Shown here: one piece after another, positions 29,001-45,430 of the stretch
How the letters are laid out: the number at the start of each line of letters is the position of its first letter
How positions within the stretch are numbered: the first letter of the stretch is position 1
Source: Haliotis asinina
Lineage: Eukaryota; Mollusca; Gastropoda; Lepetellida; Haliotidae
Length of the DNA stretch: 64,000 nucleotides
Direction of reading: 5' to 3'
Assembly (NCBI RefSeq): GCF_037392515.1
Contig: NC_090285.1
Coordinates: 7,570,501 to 7,634,500, forward strand
Notes under the pieces: model-generated
The model's input: only the letters and a program-made list of their open reading frames with translations
The model's database searches: none
What the model was told of the DNA's origin: nothing
Position numbers and translations under genes: made by a program

Positions 29001-31162
29001 CCTCAGAAGCCCTATCTTAACACTAGTTCCCCCTGGTGCAAGATACCACCTTTCAGCTGCATGCATTCTGACTGCACCATGTACTTCCACATATATAGTT
29101 TACAATTAGGGGTGTGGTGGGCGAGCTGGCTAAAACACCAGGCTAGTGATCCAGTGAGGTTCAGATGTTGGGATCGAGTCCACCTGTGATCCGGAAACCT
29201 TGGAGGCAACTTTGTGTGCAGACTCTTTCGGTGTTGTCACAACCCCTAGTGTACAGTACACAACCCTGTGCACTTCAAAGAACCAACAAATCCATTGGTA
29301 TATGACCAGATGGTGGCCACATGAGTACGTGCATACACCTAGATGTGGGTACAGCAATGTGCAGTAAACTTGGACAAGGTACTGTGACTACGTGTCCCAG
29401 TCCACCCAGCTATGAATTGGGTACCTTGTTAGGATGAGAGAGACACAATAAACTTGGTGTGCCTAGTGGCAGCAAGAGTTGTATACTCCCCAGGGAGATG
29501 ATGTCAATAATACAACCTGGTGCTGACACATACATTCAATGATCAAGGGAAAACAAATACATCTAACAGTGCTTTGAGCAAGTAATAGTTGCATGGATAT
29601 GTGCTCTATATAAATATCCTACAACATAGATAAGAATTAGTGGTATTAATGGTACTGATATTACAATCACAATTCAACAGTTCATTCCAGTGTAGTGCAA
29701 TTGTAGCCTGGATTTTAAAAATGAGTTTGTTAATTCCATTTTGAACGATATTCCAGTTAAATTACTAAGTGTCGGCATAACACAAGCCAACAGTAGAAAT
29801 TTGAACATTCCACTCCACACCATTGCTTGCTTGTTGTTCTTGTATAATTGCTTGTCACACTGTCTGCTGTAACCATGCCAAAACGTTTGCTGGCACTGCA
29901 TGCTACATCATGCCCAGAGACACAATCTATAGACTTCTAAAACATTCACAATATTTTCATTACAATACACAACTACCATCAGTAATAAAATGGACAAAAA
30001 AGAGAAGCAGACACAACTTACATAAGAGAAAATTTGACGTAACCAAACCCACGGCAATGGTCAGTATCTGAAAGTAGATATAGTTAAGTAAAGACACTTT
30101 CTGTAAGGTAAACTTGACATATATGTCAGTTTGGAATGGAAAATCCTATACATATTAGGACCTAATTTAAATTATTTAGTGAGCAAGTTTAGTTTTACGC
30201 TGCTTTTAGCAATGTTACAGCAATATCATGGTGAAGGGACCCCAGGTGAGTAGTGCACTTTACTGGGCGCAATTTTTCAGATTTTTTTGTCAGATGGATA
30301 TACTCGCACCAAAGGTAAGCCAACCCTAACCTTTATTCAATAACCCTAAGGATCTAGAAGGGGGACACCGAAGGGCTAAGGATCTAGAAGGGGTGCCCAA
30401 GGGCTAAGGATCTAGAAGGGGGTGTCCAAGGGCTAAGGATACAGCAGCACGCTCATTAGCAAGCGCTCAGCAGTACCCAGGTAGCGCGCCCGGTAAACTG
30501 CACTCTAGTCGACCCCAGAAATGAGCATTACATATTATCCACATGTGGGGAATTGAACCTGGGTCTTGAACAAGTGAAGCATTTACCACTAGTAGGGAAA
30601 CTTGGATACCCCACCGCCCTACACAAGAAAGTAAACATGGAATGCTCAACAGAATGACACTTGGATCCATCTGCAAAATGCAATATATTACATTCATGTG
30701 ATATACATGTCGCGACCCTAAAACCCGGGAATACATGTCTCCAGGGGAAATGCAGTCTTGACAGTAGGACCCCATATACAGTCTTGGCCAGTACATGCGT
30801 ACTTTACATATGTGCCACTACAATCCCATGTATCCTTCAGCATCGCATGATGACAGGAATGGGCAATTTGAAAATGTCTTCAGTTCCCTTTTCTTGTGTT
30901 TCCAAATGAAGAATACAGTCTCGAATGCGTGTGTTTACTGGTGTTATCCACGGCGTGTGGGCCACGTGTTCACAGTAAAAATGTAAACAAACGAAGATGA
31001 AAGGTCGGAAGACATCACGATGGCATTACCTTTTTTCTTGACAACAAAACACTGCTTGATTGGGCCAATTTCTTCAAACAATACCGTCAGCTTTTCATTG
31101 GTAGTTCCAAATGGGAGGTTTCTAATGAATAGTGTTTTGCTCTTATAATTTTCGGCTTCCAT
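14058..31162 (-). CDS. RBM28: RBM28-like nucleolar RNA-binding protein (20 exons, 3' end not found)
   Basis: This is the orthologue of RBM28 (yeast Nop4 relative), a nucleolar protein of large-subunit ribosome biogenesis. Exons on the minus strand: 31030-31162, 30022-30067, 27986-28152, 27699-27831, 27185-27315, 26789-26889, 25848-25923, 25090-25182, 24432-24488, 21467-21619, 20608-20679, 19693-19753, 19360-19469, 18859-18932, 18010-18151, 17082-17146, 16504-16659, 15237-15377, 14726-14800, 14058-14372. All phases join; the total is 767 codons. Visible domains are RRM1 (KTLFIRNLPF, exons 1-3), a degenerate RRM-like unit (exons 4-5), RRM2 (LIIRNLSF, exons 6-9), an acidic stretch (exons 10-11), RRM3 (KTLFIRNVPF, exons 12-15), the conserved REGLIRPGTQAAEG segment (exons 15-16), RRM4 (RLCIQNLP, exons 17-19) and a basic tail with QG repeats. 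The last codons are missing, so a short terminal exon should lie below 14058. Individual splice edges could be off by a base. Confidence 0.93.
15469..16085. repeat. 63/71-bp minisatellite in RBM28 intron 17
   Basis: About nine tandem copies of a unit starting actcacaaggacagctacat are visible. Units are either about 71 bp or lack an 8-bp block (about 63 bp). Degenerate remnants with agctat/agctac motifs continue to about 16.3 kb. Confidence 0.9.
18985..19310. repeat. Relative of the TRAPPC3-intron MITE, one end visible
   Basis: The segment containing gaggtaataaaattatgcag and cagggtgtagaggagtttca matches, in order, one arm of the inverted-repeat element at 39.15-39.73 kb. It lies in RBM28 intron 13. 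Confidence 0.5.
20205..20300 (-). repeat. Dispersed repeat family B fragment
   Basis: The reversed head of family B is readable (agctggaatattgctgagtg, then ctcgctccctcactcact). Confidence 0.6.
20812..21035 (+). repeat. Dispersed repeat family B copy, diverged
   Basis: Block order is retained (gagacaatccagtggtcaac, then tagttgcctcttacgacaag) with many substitutions. Confidence 0.55.
21826..23897. mobile_element. Unclassified transposon-like unit with inverted ends (RBM28 intron 9)
   Basis: The sequence starting ttatcctgactcatgc near 21834 returns inverted as gcatgagtcaggataa-type sequence near 23890, and about 100-200 bp of diverged inverted terminal repeat can be followed, including the shared cctgccatgcttgtc block. 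Between the ends are short frames on both strands (for example 22768-23175 minus and 23057-23284 plus) with no motif I recognise. A non-autonomous or decayed element is likely; the class is unknown. Confidence 0.5.
23902..24035. repeat. Fold-back hairpin repeat
   Basis: Two arms of about 45 bp (gacttctactagttctagtg on the left, accagaactgaagtc on the right) pair imperfectly. Both contain ccaatgatt/aatcattgg and the cttgg/ccaag block. Confidence 0.55.
24229..24262. repeat. GGCGT microsatellite
   Basis: The pentamer ggcgt/gcgtg is repeated about six times in RBM28 intron 9. Confidence 0.85.
24525..24855. repeat. About 20-bp minisatellite in RBM28 intron 8
   Basis: More than a dozen diverged copies of a unit like gtgtaccacctatctctatg are present. 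The long frames across it are repeat artefacts. Confidence 0.85.
25209..25250. repeat. ACAT microsatellite
   Basis: A run of acat tetranucleotides is followed by gcatgcacacacgc in RBM28 intron 7. Confidence 0.85.
26030..26165 (+). repeat. Dispersed repeat family B copy, old
   Basis: The gtctggataaaaaaatccag block and the final ttgggccacccagttctgtg block are in family B order. Confidence 0.4.
26576..26725 (+). repeat. SINE family A copy, sense orientation
   Basis: It has a tRNA-like head (ggtagggcagtggggtaacc, then gattccccacatgggtg) and the gatattgctggaatatagct body. Confidence 0.65.
28213..28935. repeat. Fold-back MITE-like repeat, copy 2 (interrupted)
   Basis: It matches 8600-9012 block by block: the palindromic head (tgtcgagggaaatacacggt), the central gatgtgataatgcatttatc, and the tail tatcaaagtcatgtggacca. 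The match is broken by the 353-bp insertion at 28526-28878. Confidence 0.7.
28526..28878. mobile_element. pogo/Tigger-type MITE
   Basis: It starts cagtcagacctcgtttatcc and ends with the inverted equivalent ggatatacgaggtctgactg, giving terminal inverted repeats of about 24 bp. It is flanked by TA on both sides (28524-28525 and 28879-28880), as expected for the pogo/Tc1 superfamily. No transposase is encoded; the inside carries more cggatat motifs. Confidence 0.8.
29109..29520 (+). repeat. SINE-like family C copy
   Basis: It begins with a tRNA-like segment (ggtgggcgagctggctaaaa, then gggatcgagtccacc). The body includes tatgaccagatggtggccac and ends near tatactccccagggagatga. An inverted copy lies at 32230-32640. 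Confidence 0.6.
30177..30620 (-). repeat. SINE family A copy interrupted by a MITE
   Basis: The family A tail and body (gagcaagtttagttttacgc) are separated from the reversed tRNA-like head (gtggggaattgaacctgggt) by the inserted element at 30246-30510. Without it the SINE is close to full length. Confidence 0.75.
30246..30510. mobile_element. hAT-like MITE with 8-bp target duplication
   Basis: The 265-bp insert is bounded by the direct repeat gaccccag (30238-30245 and 30511-30518). Its ends are inverted (left agtgcactttactgggcgc, right gcgcccggtaaactgcact). Inside are about four tandem units of about 30 bp built on ctaaggatctagaaggg. Confidence 0.7.
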
Positions 31163-33108
31163 GCTGTTTTTGCTGCGGAGTTACCATTTGTAGTCCCGAC
31201 GTCGGCTTCCGTTTACAAGACAAGTGCATTAATAAATTCGTTGTAGACTAATATAATTTAATATAATAATTATCAGTATCAGAGAGAATACATATATTTA
31301 ACTATATTATGTTTTACAATTTAACTGGCGTGAACATTTTATGAAGCGCTGATAAAATCCACACAGCCAAATTACCACACTTACCTTTTATGTTTCAATC
31401 ACAACGTACGCTTTTTTTGACAAATGAAATTTTTAAACATCTTAACTTTTTTACATTTTTGTTGTAAGCAGAGGGCAAAAGAGACAATCAAAATGGGTGC
31501 TGAAATCCTTTGTTTACATTTATCGATAGTCTGTCACAAAAGTTACAAACCTCATTGAAATGTGAAGAAACAATGTAATAGCAGAGACCATATAATATTA
31601 TGTGGTCTCTGGTAATAGTTAACATTCATCAGAGATGTATTAAATTGTGGAACAGATAGTGAAACAAGGTTCGATGTCACAGGCCATGCAGCTAGATTAT
31701 TGAACTTCTGGGCATATGAGTGCACGCGTGTTGTTTTTGTGGGCATGCCCACATGTGGGTGTGTTGAAGTCCACTATCTGACAGATAAACACATAATGCA
31801 GGTGGAAAACGATTCATATCCTGATAAACTACTTCTACTTTATCAGTTTGTATTCTCTCCGTAATTACTATAAGAGAATCATAACCCTGAATTGCTTGGT
31901 TTCCAATTTCAGAAAGGAAAGATGAGATATTGAAAATTTTTATGGAAGAAACATATAAGCATGGGGGCACTGTGCTGATTCTGATTATGTCCATCCAGGA
32001 AATGCTAAATATCTGCATAAACCTTTTCTTGAGCAATTTCTGTTATTATTCACTTTTCATATGTCAGTGTAACTTGTAATAAAATGAATTGTATGTATTG
32101 TGACACAGGAATTGTAAATTGGTTATATATTTTTTATATCTACATGTATTCATATTGAACCAAAATCCTTATCACCTGTTCAAAGGTGATTTGTTTTCAG
32201 TGGATGTCAGACTCATGCGGTACAATTACCATTCTTACCAATCTCAACTCCCTGGGGATCATACAGCTATTGAAACTTCCAGGCATTACGGGTTAATAAG
32301 GCTTTTCCTTCTTAACAAGGTACTGGGTTGACGTTGGCATATAGTCAGTACTTTGTCCAAGTTTACTTTTTGACTTTGTACAAGTTTGCATGTATTCATG
32401 TGGCCACCATCTGGTCATATACCAACAGATTTTTTGGTTGCGTATGTGGTGGTGGGGTGTGTGTGTGTGTGTGTTGTGGTGTGTGTTTGTACTACACAGT
32501 AGGGTTGTGGCAACGCTGTAGGAGTCTGCACACAATGTTCACTCCAAAGGTTTTTGCACCTGGTCACAGGTGGGCTCAGTCCCATCAACCCAAGCTTGCC
32601 GGATCAGTAGCTTGGAGCTTCAGACAGCTCGCCTACCATGCCCCAATTGATATTTTATTTTGAGCCTTGTATTGCTATACAATACTGTACTGCTATAACA
32701 TTACACAACCAGAGTGAGTGTGATATGCTAATAGTCAGGACTTGTGCCAGTTTCATAGTACTAGCGCTAGGATATCATCCTACAGTTTTATACCTCCTTA
32801 AACACAAAATCCAAGCCAACCAATATTTGATATGTCTCCTTACTGCTGAACGCCAGGCAGGGAAACAACAAGTGCCATGTTTTAACATCTCCAGGTGTGC
32901 CAGGTGGTAGGGATGGAACCACAGGACATCAGTTGATAACTGGACACATCAACCTCCACTGCCCAACAGAGACTGTTCTGAAGTAATGACTGTAGCACAG
33001 ACTGGCAAATGTTCCTCTGTTCTCAGCAGTTTATGGACTCCTGATACACTAGGGACAGCAACTGGTCATGTGAGCTGAAATGGGGGTTTAATATCGTCCT
33101 TGAGAATA
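31163..33108. other. RBM28 upstream region
   Basis: The region upstream of the RBM28 start codon is AT-rich and contains no gene I can support. The only recognisable feature is the inverted SINE-like copy at 32230-32640. Confidence 0.5.
32230..32640 (-). repeat. SINE-like family C copy, inverted
   Basis: It matches 29109-29520 on the opposite strand, including catgtggccaccatctggtc and the reversed tRNA-like head agctcgcctaccatgccc. A GT microsatellite lies inside. Confidence 0.6.
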
Positions 33109-33110
33109 TA

Positions 33111-34647
33111 CTTAGTCAAAAAAGAAACTTCACATTCTTTCTTCAGGGCACTACAAAAGAATAAGAAATGGTAAGGTGGTTACAATTTTATTATTTCAAT
33201 TCTGAGATCTGTGTGATGAACTCGATACACTGAAAGTGCCACAATCAGTGGCACTTAGGTTACACCACTGTTGCAAAACATGGGTATACAGAATGTCAAG
33301 TCACAAGAATAGAAATTCGAAATTTCTCATTTCAGTTTTGTGTATGACCGCCCCGCGCATTCACCACTGCCAAACACCATATCCTTATCAACTGCCTGAT
33401 GCTTGTGAACACATGGTTGGGGATTCTGCGCCATTGCTTTTGCAAGGCAGCACCAAGTTCCTGCAAATTCTGACGTTGGTTCCTACGACCAGAAAGCCTT
33501 CTCCCAAGTGCATCCCGAAAGTACACAATTGGATTAAAGTTAGGGACCTCGATGGCCAGTCCATGACGTTGATTCCAGTGTTTTGAAGGAAACTTCGTGT
33601 CAACATCGCGGTACACCTGAGCATTATCATGCTGGAGCTGTAGACCTGGGCCATGAGCTGCCACGAAAAGAACGAGTTTAGGGGTGAGCACCTGGTCGCG
33701 GTAAGCAGCAGCTGTGAGGTTTCCATGGCTGACCAGAAGACGGGTACGGTTGTTTCAACAGAAAGCACCCCACACCATGCAACTTCCGCCCCCAAATCTG
33801 TCGACTTCCTGTACACAACCTTGGGCATACCGTTCATGAAGTCGTCTCCAGACTCTATGCCTGCCGTCCGGGAATCTGATGGTAAACCTGGATTCATCGC
33901 TAAAGACAACTCGATTCCAGTCTCTCTGGGTCCTTCGGAGGTGATGTTGGCCCCACAGCAGACGTTGACATTGATGAAAGGGCATCAATATTGACCCATG
34001 ATATGGACGTCAAGAATGGAGATTGGCAGCCCACAACCGATTTTGAATGGTGTGCGAGGACAGTCGACCTCTAAACATCTCAGCCCTGGTTCATGTAGCA
34101 GGCAGGAATTTGTCATGTAGGTGAAGTAGGATAATTTGACGGTCTTCTGCTCATCACATCACATGTGGACAGCCCAACCTTCCAACCTTGGACAGTCAGA
34201 AGTGGAGCCAGTTTGTTGTTGAGGATGTCACAAGTCATGCACAGTTCAACGGCTGTATCCCATTGCTCTTGCGACGTCAATAACTGATCTTCTTCCCACT
34301 TGCAACATGCCAACGGCACTTTCACGTTGCACATTTCACAATCGTGGCATATAAAGTACCGTTAGAACTGTGTTTCAAAAGGGTTCTTTCCATTCTTGAG
34401 GCCAATGCAAACATGTGCAATTGAAGAAAACTTCAGTGTGAAGATCACATGATCAACTGCATGTGTAAAATCTGATTTGGCACTAACGTCATTTGCGGGA
34501 CGAATGGATGGGTTTGAGTGAGTTTTGCCAACGTTTTCCTAGAATTGAAAGATAGGGATCCCATTTTGGATACATAGATGTATCATCAGAGAAAAATATT
34601 CATCATTTTCAAAAATTACATTTTGTGAAGTTTCTTTTTTGACTGAG
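33111..34647 (-). mobile_element. Tc1-like transposon, inactive
   Basis: The element is 1,537 bp and flanked by TA (33109-33110, 34648-34649). Its ends are near-identical inverted repeats (cttagtcaaaaaagaaactt on the left, aagtttcttttttgactgag on the right). The inside encodes a broken Tc1/mariner transposase on the minus strand. Confidence 0.88.
33331..34335 (-). pseudogene. Tc1-like transposase pseudogene
   Basis: Minus-strand fragments in different frames show the Tc1 transposase core: WNRVVFSDESRF (first catalytic Asp) and VWGAFC near 33.75-33.99 kb, then LTPKLVLFVAAHGPGLQLQH and HDNAQV (second Asp), and the C-terminal NARGGHTQN near 33.34 kb. The reading frame shifts at least once, near 33.75 kb. 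The usual catalytic Glu in the PIEHLWD-type motif is replaced (PIVYFRD). The N-terminal DNA-binding part (34.0-34.3 kb) is hard to recognise. It cannot encode an active transposase as read. Confidence 0.82.
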
Positions 34648-34649
34648 TA

Positions 34650-37600
34650 TATTTGCTCATATGATGACCTGCATGCGTGCTTAAGATTCATGACATTCTT
34701 CTGGTAGTACACAAACATTTCTTTCAACCTTCCCGTCTGCATTAACAAAACAATAAACAGTACAAGTTTGCAAAATTTATTCTCAAATTATTTCTTACAT
34801 TTAACATTCACTTCCACACATTCTCATGCAGAGCAGCATACATCTTATTAAGATCACTAACAAAACATCTTTTCAAAACTGCATCTATCACTTGATCCAG
34901 TGTGTGAAATAATTTCCATATTTTGCAAGCCAGTCTGTCTAGCTAGGCCTGAAAGCTAGAAGCCCACAATAATTCACTTGACGCAAGGTTTGATGTTAAG
35001 GCAATTTGTGTGCAGCTGACCTGATAACACCTGGACTGTAATAGAAAGAAAATAGATTGGCTTGGACCGTACAGAGTGGAGAAGACTGATTGAATTGCAG
35101 AAGCATTTGACATCAGGCAGTAACCACAAGAGGATGTGCTATGCCAGTGAGTAAATATATGGCTGAATTTACACACTAGCACAAAATCTGAATGTAGAAA
35201 CTAAGCAAGAGCGAGTCACAAAGCATGATATAATTAAAAAATGACCCCTAGAAAATTCACTAGCCAGTGTGACCAGTGACGGCAAAGACAGCCACCGGCT
35301 TGCAGGACAGTGGTTATTTCACACACTGGCTTTATCTGCCATGTTTTACATAAAAACAACAGAGTAATTCTTCCATATAACAGATGGAATATTCAATCCT
35401 CCATTTTGAACTGCAAAACTGGAATGTGTACAACTGCAACAACAGAATGCTGTGTATGCTAAATATATAATGCAACACAACGTTGCAGTGTTCAAAATTA
35501 ATCAAGATTCATCATTTTAATTCCATGTAATTGAATCTAGGGTGCCAAGTGAAACTATCAAGATGATATCTGGAGAAACATTCCACTTGCATGAATAAGT
35601 TTGAACACTGTAATGCGATATTATGAACTTACTTTCATCCTATACAACAAACATCTGTTCATGTATTTAAAGCAACATTGAAGCCCAAGTTCCTGCTTAA
35701 AACACGTCTTGTGCTGTTGAGAGTCCTACCAATTTTTGTTTGTTGTTCAAAGCTGTCTAGAGCAATAGTCCAGCTATTCTGTTCTGTAAATAAGTGAGTG
35801 CGGGCCAGACAATCCACTCCAGAAAAAGTTCCTTCCGTTCCCCCAACATTCTTTCCTCTTCAGATTAACAGGTGTAACGCTCAGTAGTTCAACCCCATAT
35901 ATTACACTTAATTTGGGTGCTTTTACTTATTTATGTCAGTCCCCTCCTAATTGTTGTGTTAGGTTTTGTAAATAATTCGAGGATATGTCAATGAATAAAT
36001 ATTATTTGAGATGGGGAATGGGAGGAGCTCTTACCTCCACTTACACCAAGCAGCAACTACTATAGTTAATGGGTCACAACCATACAGGTCAGGAGTAGCG
36101 AGAACGTTGTACAGATTAGTTGTGTTCCGATTAATTGAAATAACCAAAGACTGGTCGCAGTGACCAAAAGACCAAGCAATCAATCACATTTTCTCAAAAT
36201 TGAAACAAAATGATTTTGGAACTTCTGTTATAGCATTTGAAACACTTGATGATGGAACAGAACCTCGAAGTTGTCAGGGCATCAACATGTGATTACTTCT
36301 TAGAAAACTCACTTCACTAAATGAAAAGTCATGACAGAATATTTCTTGAAGATTCCTGGAAGTTTATAGGTCATGATATATTAGTTCTTACTTTTAAGTA
36401 GCAAGTTGCATCATGTTATATTTATCTGCAAAAAGAACCTGAATAAGAAAATCTGAAAAATGAACCTAACCATTCATATTTTCAATGAATGTTCACTGGT
36501 CAATTGTGAGATTTCAACCAATTCCCAACAATTGTACAGACACAGTACAACCTGCCCACACCAGCATGTGTCTAATCCTGCACCTTGTCAAACCATCATT
36601 AAAGTTCGGTCCTGCCATTTTACGATATTATGATCATTAATACATTGTCTAATCCTAAACCTGTCTATTCCGTATTTCGGCATGACTTTCCTGTCTCAAC
36701 AAGCACTTTTAACTGTAATTAACACTGTCTAAAATGGAATGGGTTTGAGCAGGTCAATCAAGGCTCCATAATTCAATACAATAATTATTCCTCTTGGTAT
36801 GCTAGAAAATCAGAAAGTAGTGATTGCATGGTGAATCAAATGCTCGTAGGATAACCACCTGGGTGAGTGAGTTTAGTTTTACGGCACACTCAGCAATAAT
36901 CCAGCTATGTGGTGGAGGTCTGTAAATAACCGTGTCTTGGCCAGACAATTGAGAGATCAACAGCATAAGCATTGATCTGAGCAACTGGGAACCAATGATT
37001 GTGCCAGCCAAGTCAGCTCACCTGACCACCCAATCCTGTTAGTCGCCTTTAACGACAAGCATGGGATGCTGAAAGCCTATCTACCCCTGATCTTCACAGG
37101 TCTATGAACACTTGGGGACTTCATTAACTGTTTTCAAGTGAGTCGTATAACAGTCGTCAATAAAAAGTGACAAATGTAAATGCCAGCCATGTTGGAAAAT
37201 CATCATCACTTTCTAATCTGGCACCCTGTCTAAACCAGCATTTTATTCTGGTACCCTCGGGTGCAGGTTCAGACAGATTTCACTGTACATCTGGCATCAC
37301 AAGGAATAACTCAAAGTTAGGTGTGTATGAGCTGCGATTGTCACATAAGCAAATAACCTTAATATGTGTGTTGAGATTGGGTGTAGAGAATAAGGGGCAG
37401 GGGCAGGTGTCATTCCAGTCCGTCCAAACAAACAAATACACATATATCCAGTACATGAACTGTAAATAAATAACACTATCTACATGTGAAGAAAGAACAG
37501 CTTGCCATGTACAACAATGTTATAATACAAAATGAAGAGAAACAAGGTGATGATGCATTCACTGAATTTGACAAATTTTATCTATTACTGGTATGAACAT

Positions 37601-38418
37601 TACTTCACTGGTTCTTCATGTTAGTCTTGTTTGAAAAAGATTAAACTGCATAGCACACCTAGTTTTTCTAATGATATTATTTCATTCCAGCTTGAATCAA
37701 AGTCGAAGGATTAAAGGCATGTTCACAATTTTTAAACATTTTTAGACCTCAAATGCCAATTGTCAAATAGGACCACCATCACTGTAGTTTTACTTGTCCT
37801 CTGTGAAGGTTTTGGAGTCTCTGACTGGCAGACTAGGGTGAACTTTACAAGCTGCATTCATGAGCAAATGTGGTTTTCACTTGAAGAGTCCAACTCAACA
37901 ACTGTTGAATGTCATAAGATATCATAATTAACTATGTATATCGTAATGTTGGTCTACATGTGCTACAGTCTTGTTTCCACTAAGGGTACCACATTATGTC
38001 ATGTGATCTGAATCAGCCATCCTCATTAGCAAGTCTGTCTTTACTTGGCAAAACAGCTTGAAGAAATGATAAAGAAGAAAATGAAACTCGGCTTCAGAGC
38101 CTTGGCTAGGAGTGACGAAAACACACTTCAATCAGAGGGATACTCCTTCATCATTATTACACTTGAAATGCTAACGTGACTAGTGGAATAGTTAAACGTA
38201 TTTACATCACTTCATTCACTGAAGTTTAATTCCACTGGTAGTTATGAATATGTTCCAGAAAGGCTGTTCTTTGTGAAATGCCCTCAAAACCATGAGGCAT
38301 TACTCACAACATGGATACTTGTCTCCACAGAGCAAAATTGTCATCAAATACTGACACAATGACACTTTGTTCCTTGTTACTAGACATATCTGAGGGTTCA
38401 TGAAAAAGGTGCATATTT
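34650..38418. other. Intergenic region between RBM28 and TRAPPC3
   Basis: AT-rich sequence holds one family B copy (36.86-37.11 kb). I see no exon with recognisable similarity. The first few hundred bases below 38419 are expected to be the TRAPPC3 3' UTR. Confidence 0.5.
36862..37106 (+). repeat. Dispersed repeat family B copy
   Basis: It runs from gagtgagtttagttttacgg to the ccctgatcttcacaggtct block, all in family order. Confidence 0.7.
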
Positions 38419-45143
<6,725 letters not shown>

Positions 45144-45424
45144 TTCCAAACTATACAAATGAAAACGACAGCAATCTTTACAAACACGTCTTCTGTGTCA
45201 CTTTGTACAAAGTATCCTCAGTCGTAGCTAATTTCGTATCCTCCCACAACCGGAAGTATTCTGAAACCGGAAGTAAAGCCTAATGCAGAAAAGACCAACT
45301 TCGTTATTGGATAGAATATCCCCAATAGCCAATCGAAATGTTTGTAACAAAATTTCGCCTTACCATGATTGTCAGTGCATGGCCTGCTAGAATAAATGTG
45401 GCGAAGCAGACACGTTGATATTTG
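45144..45424. promoter_or_regulatory. Shared TRAPPC3/RWDD1 upstream region
   Basis: The two start codons are divergent and about 287 bp apart, so this segment must contain both 5' UTRs and both promoters. It has repeated ccggaagt motifs on both strands (cacaaccggaagtattctga, gaaaccggaagtaaagcc), the classic ETS-factor site of housekeeping bidirectional promoters. No TATA box is obvious. Confidence 0.6.
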
Positions 45425-45430
45425 ATGAGA

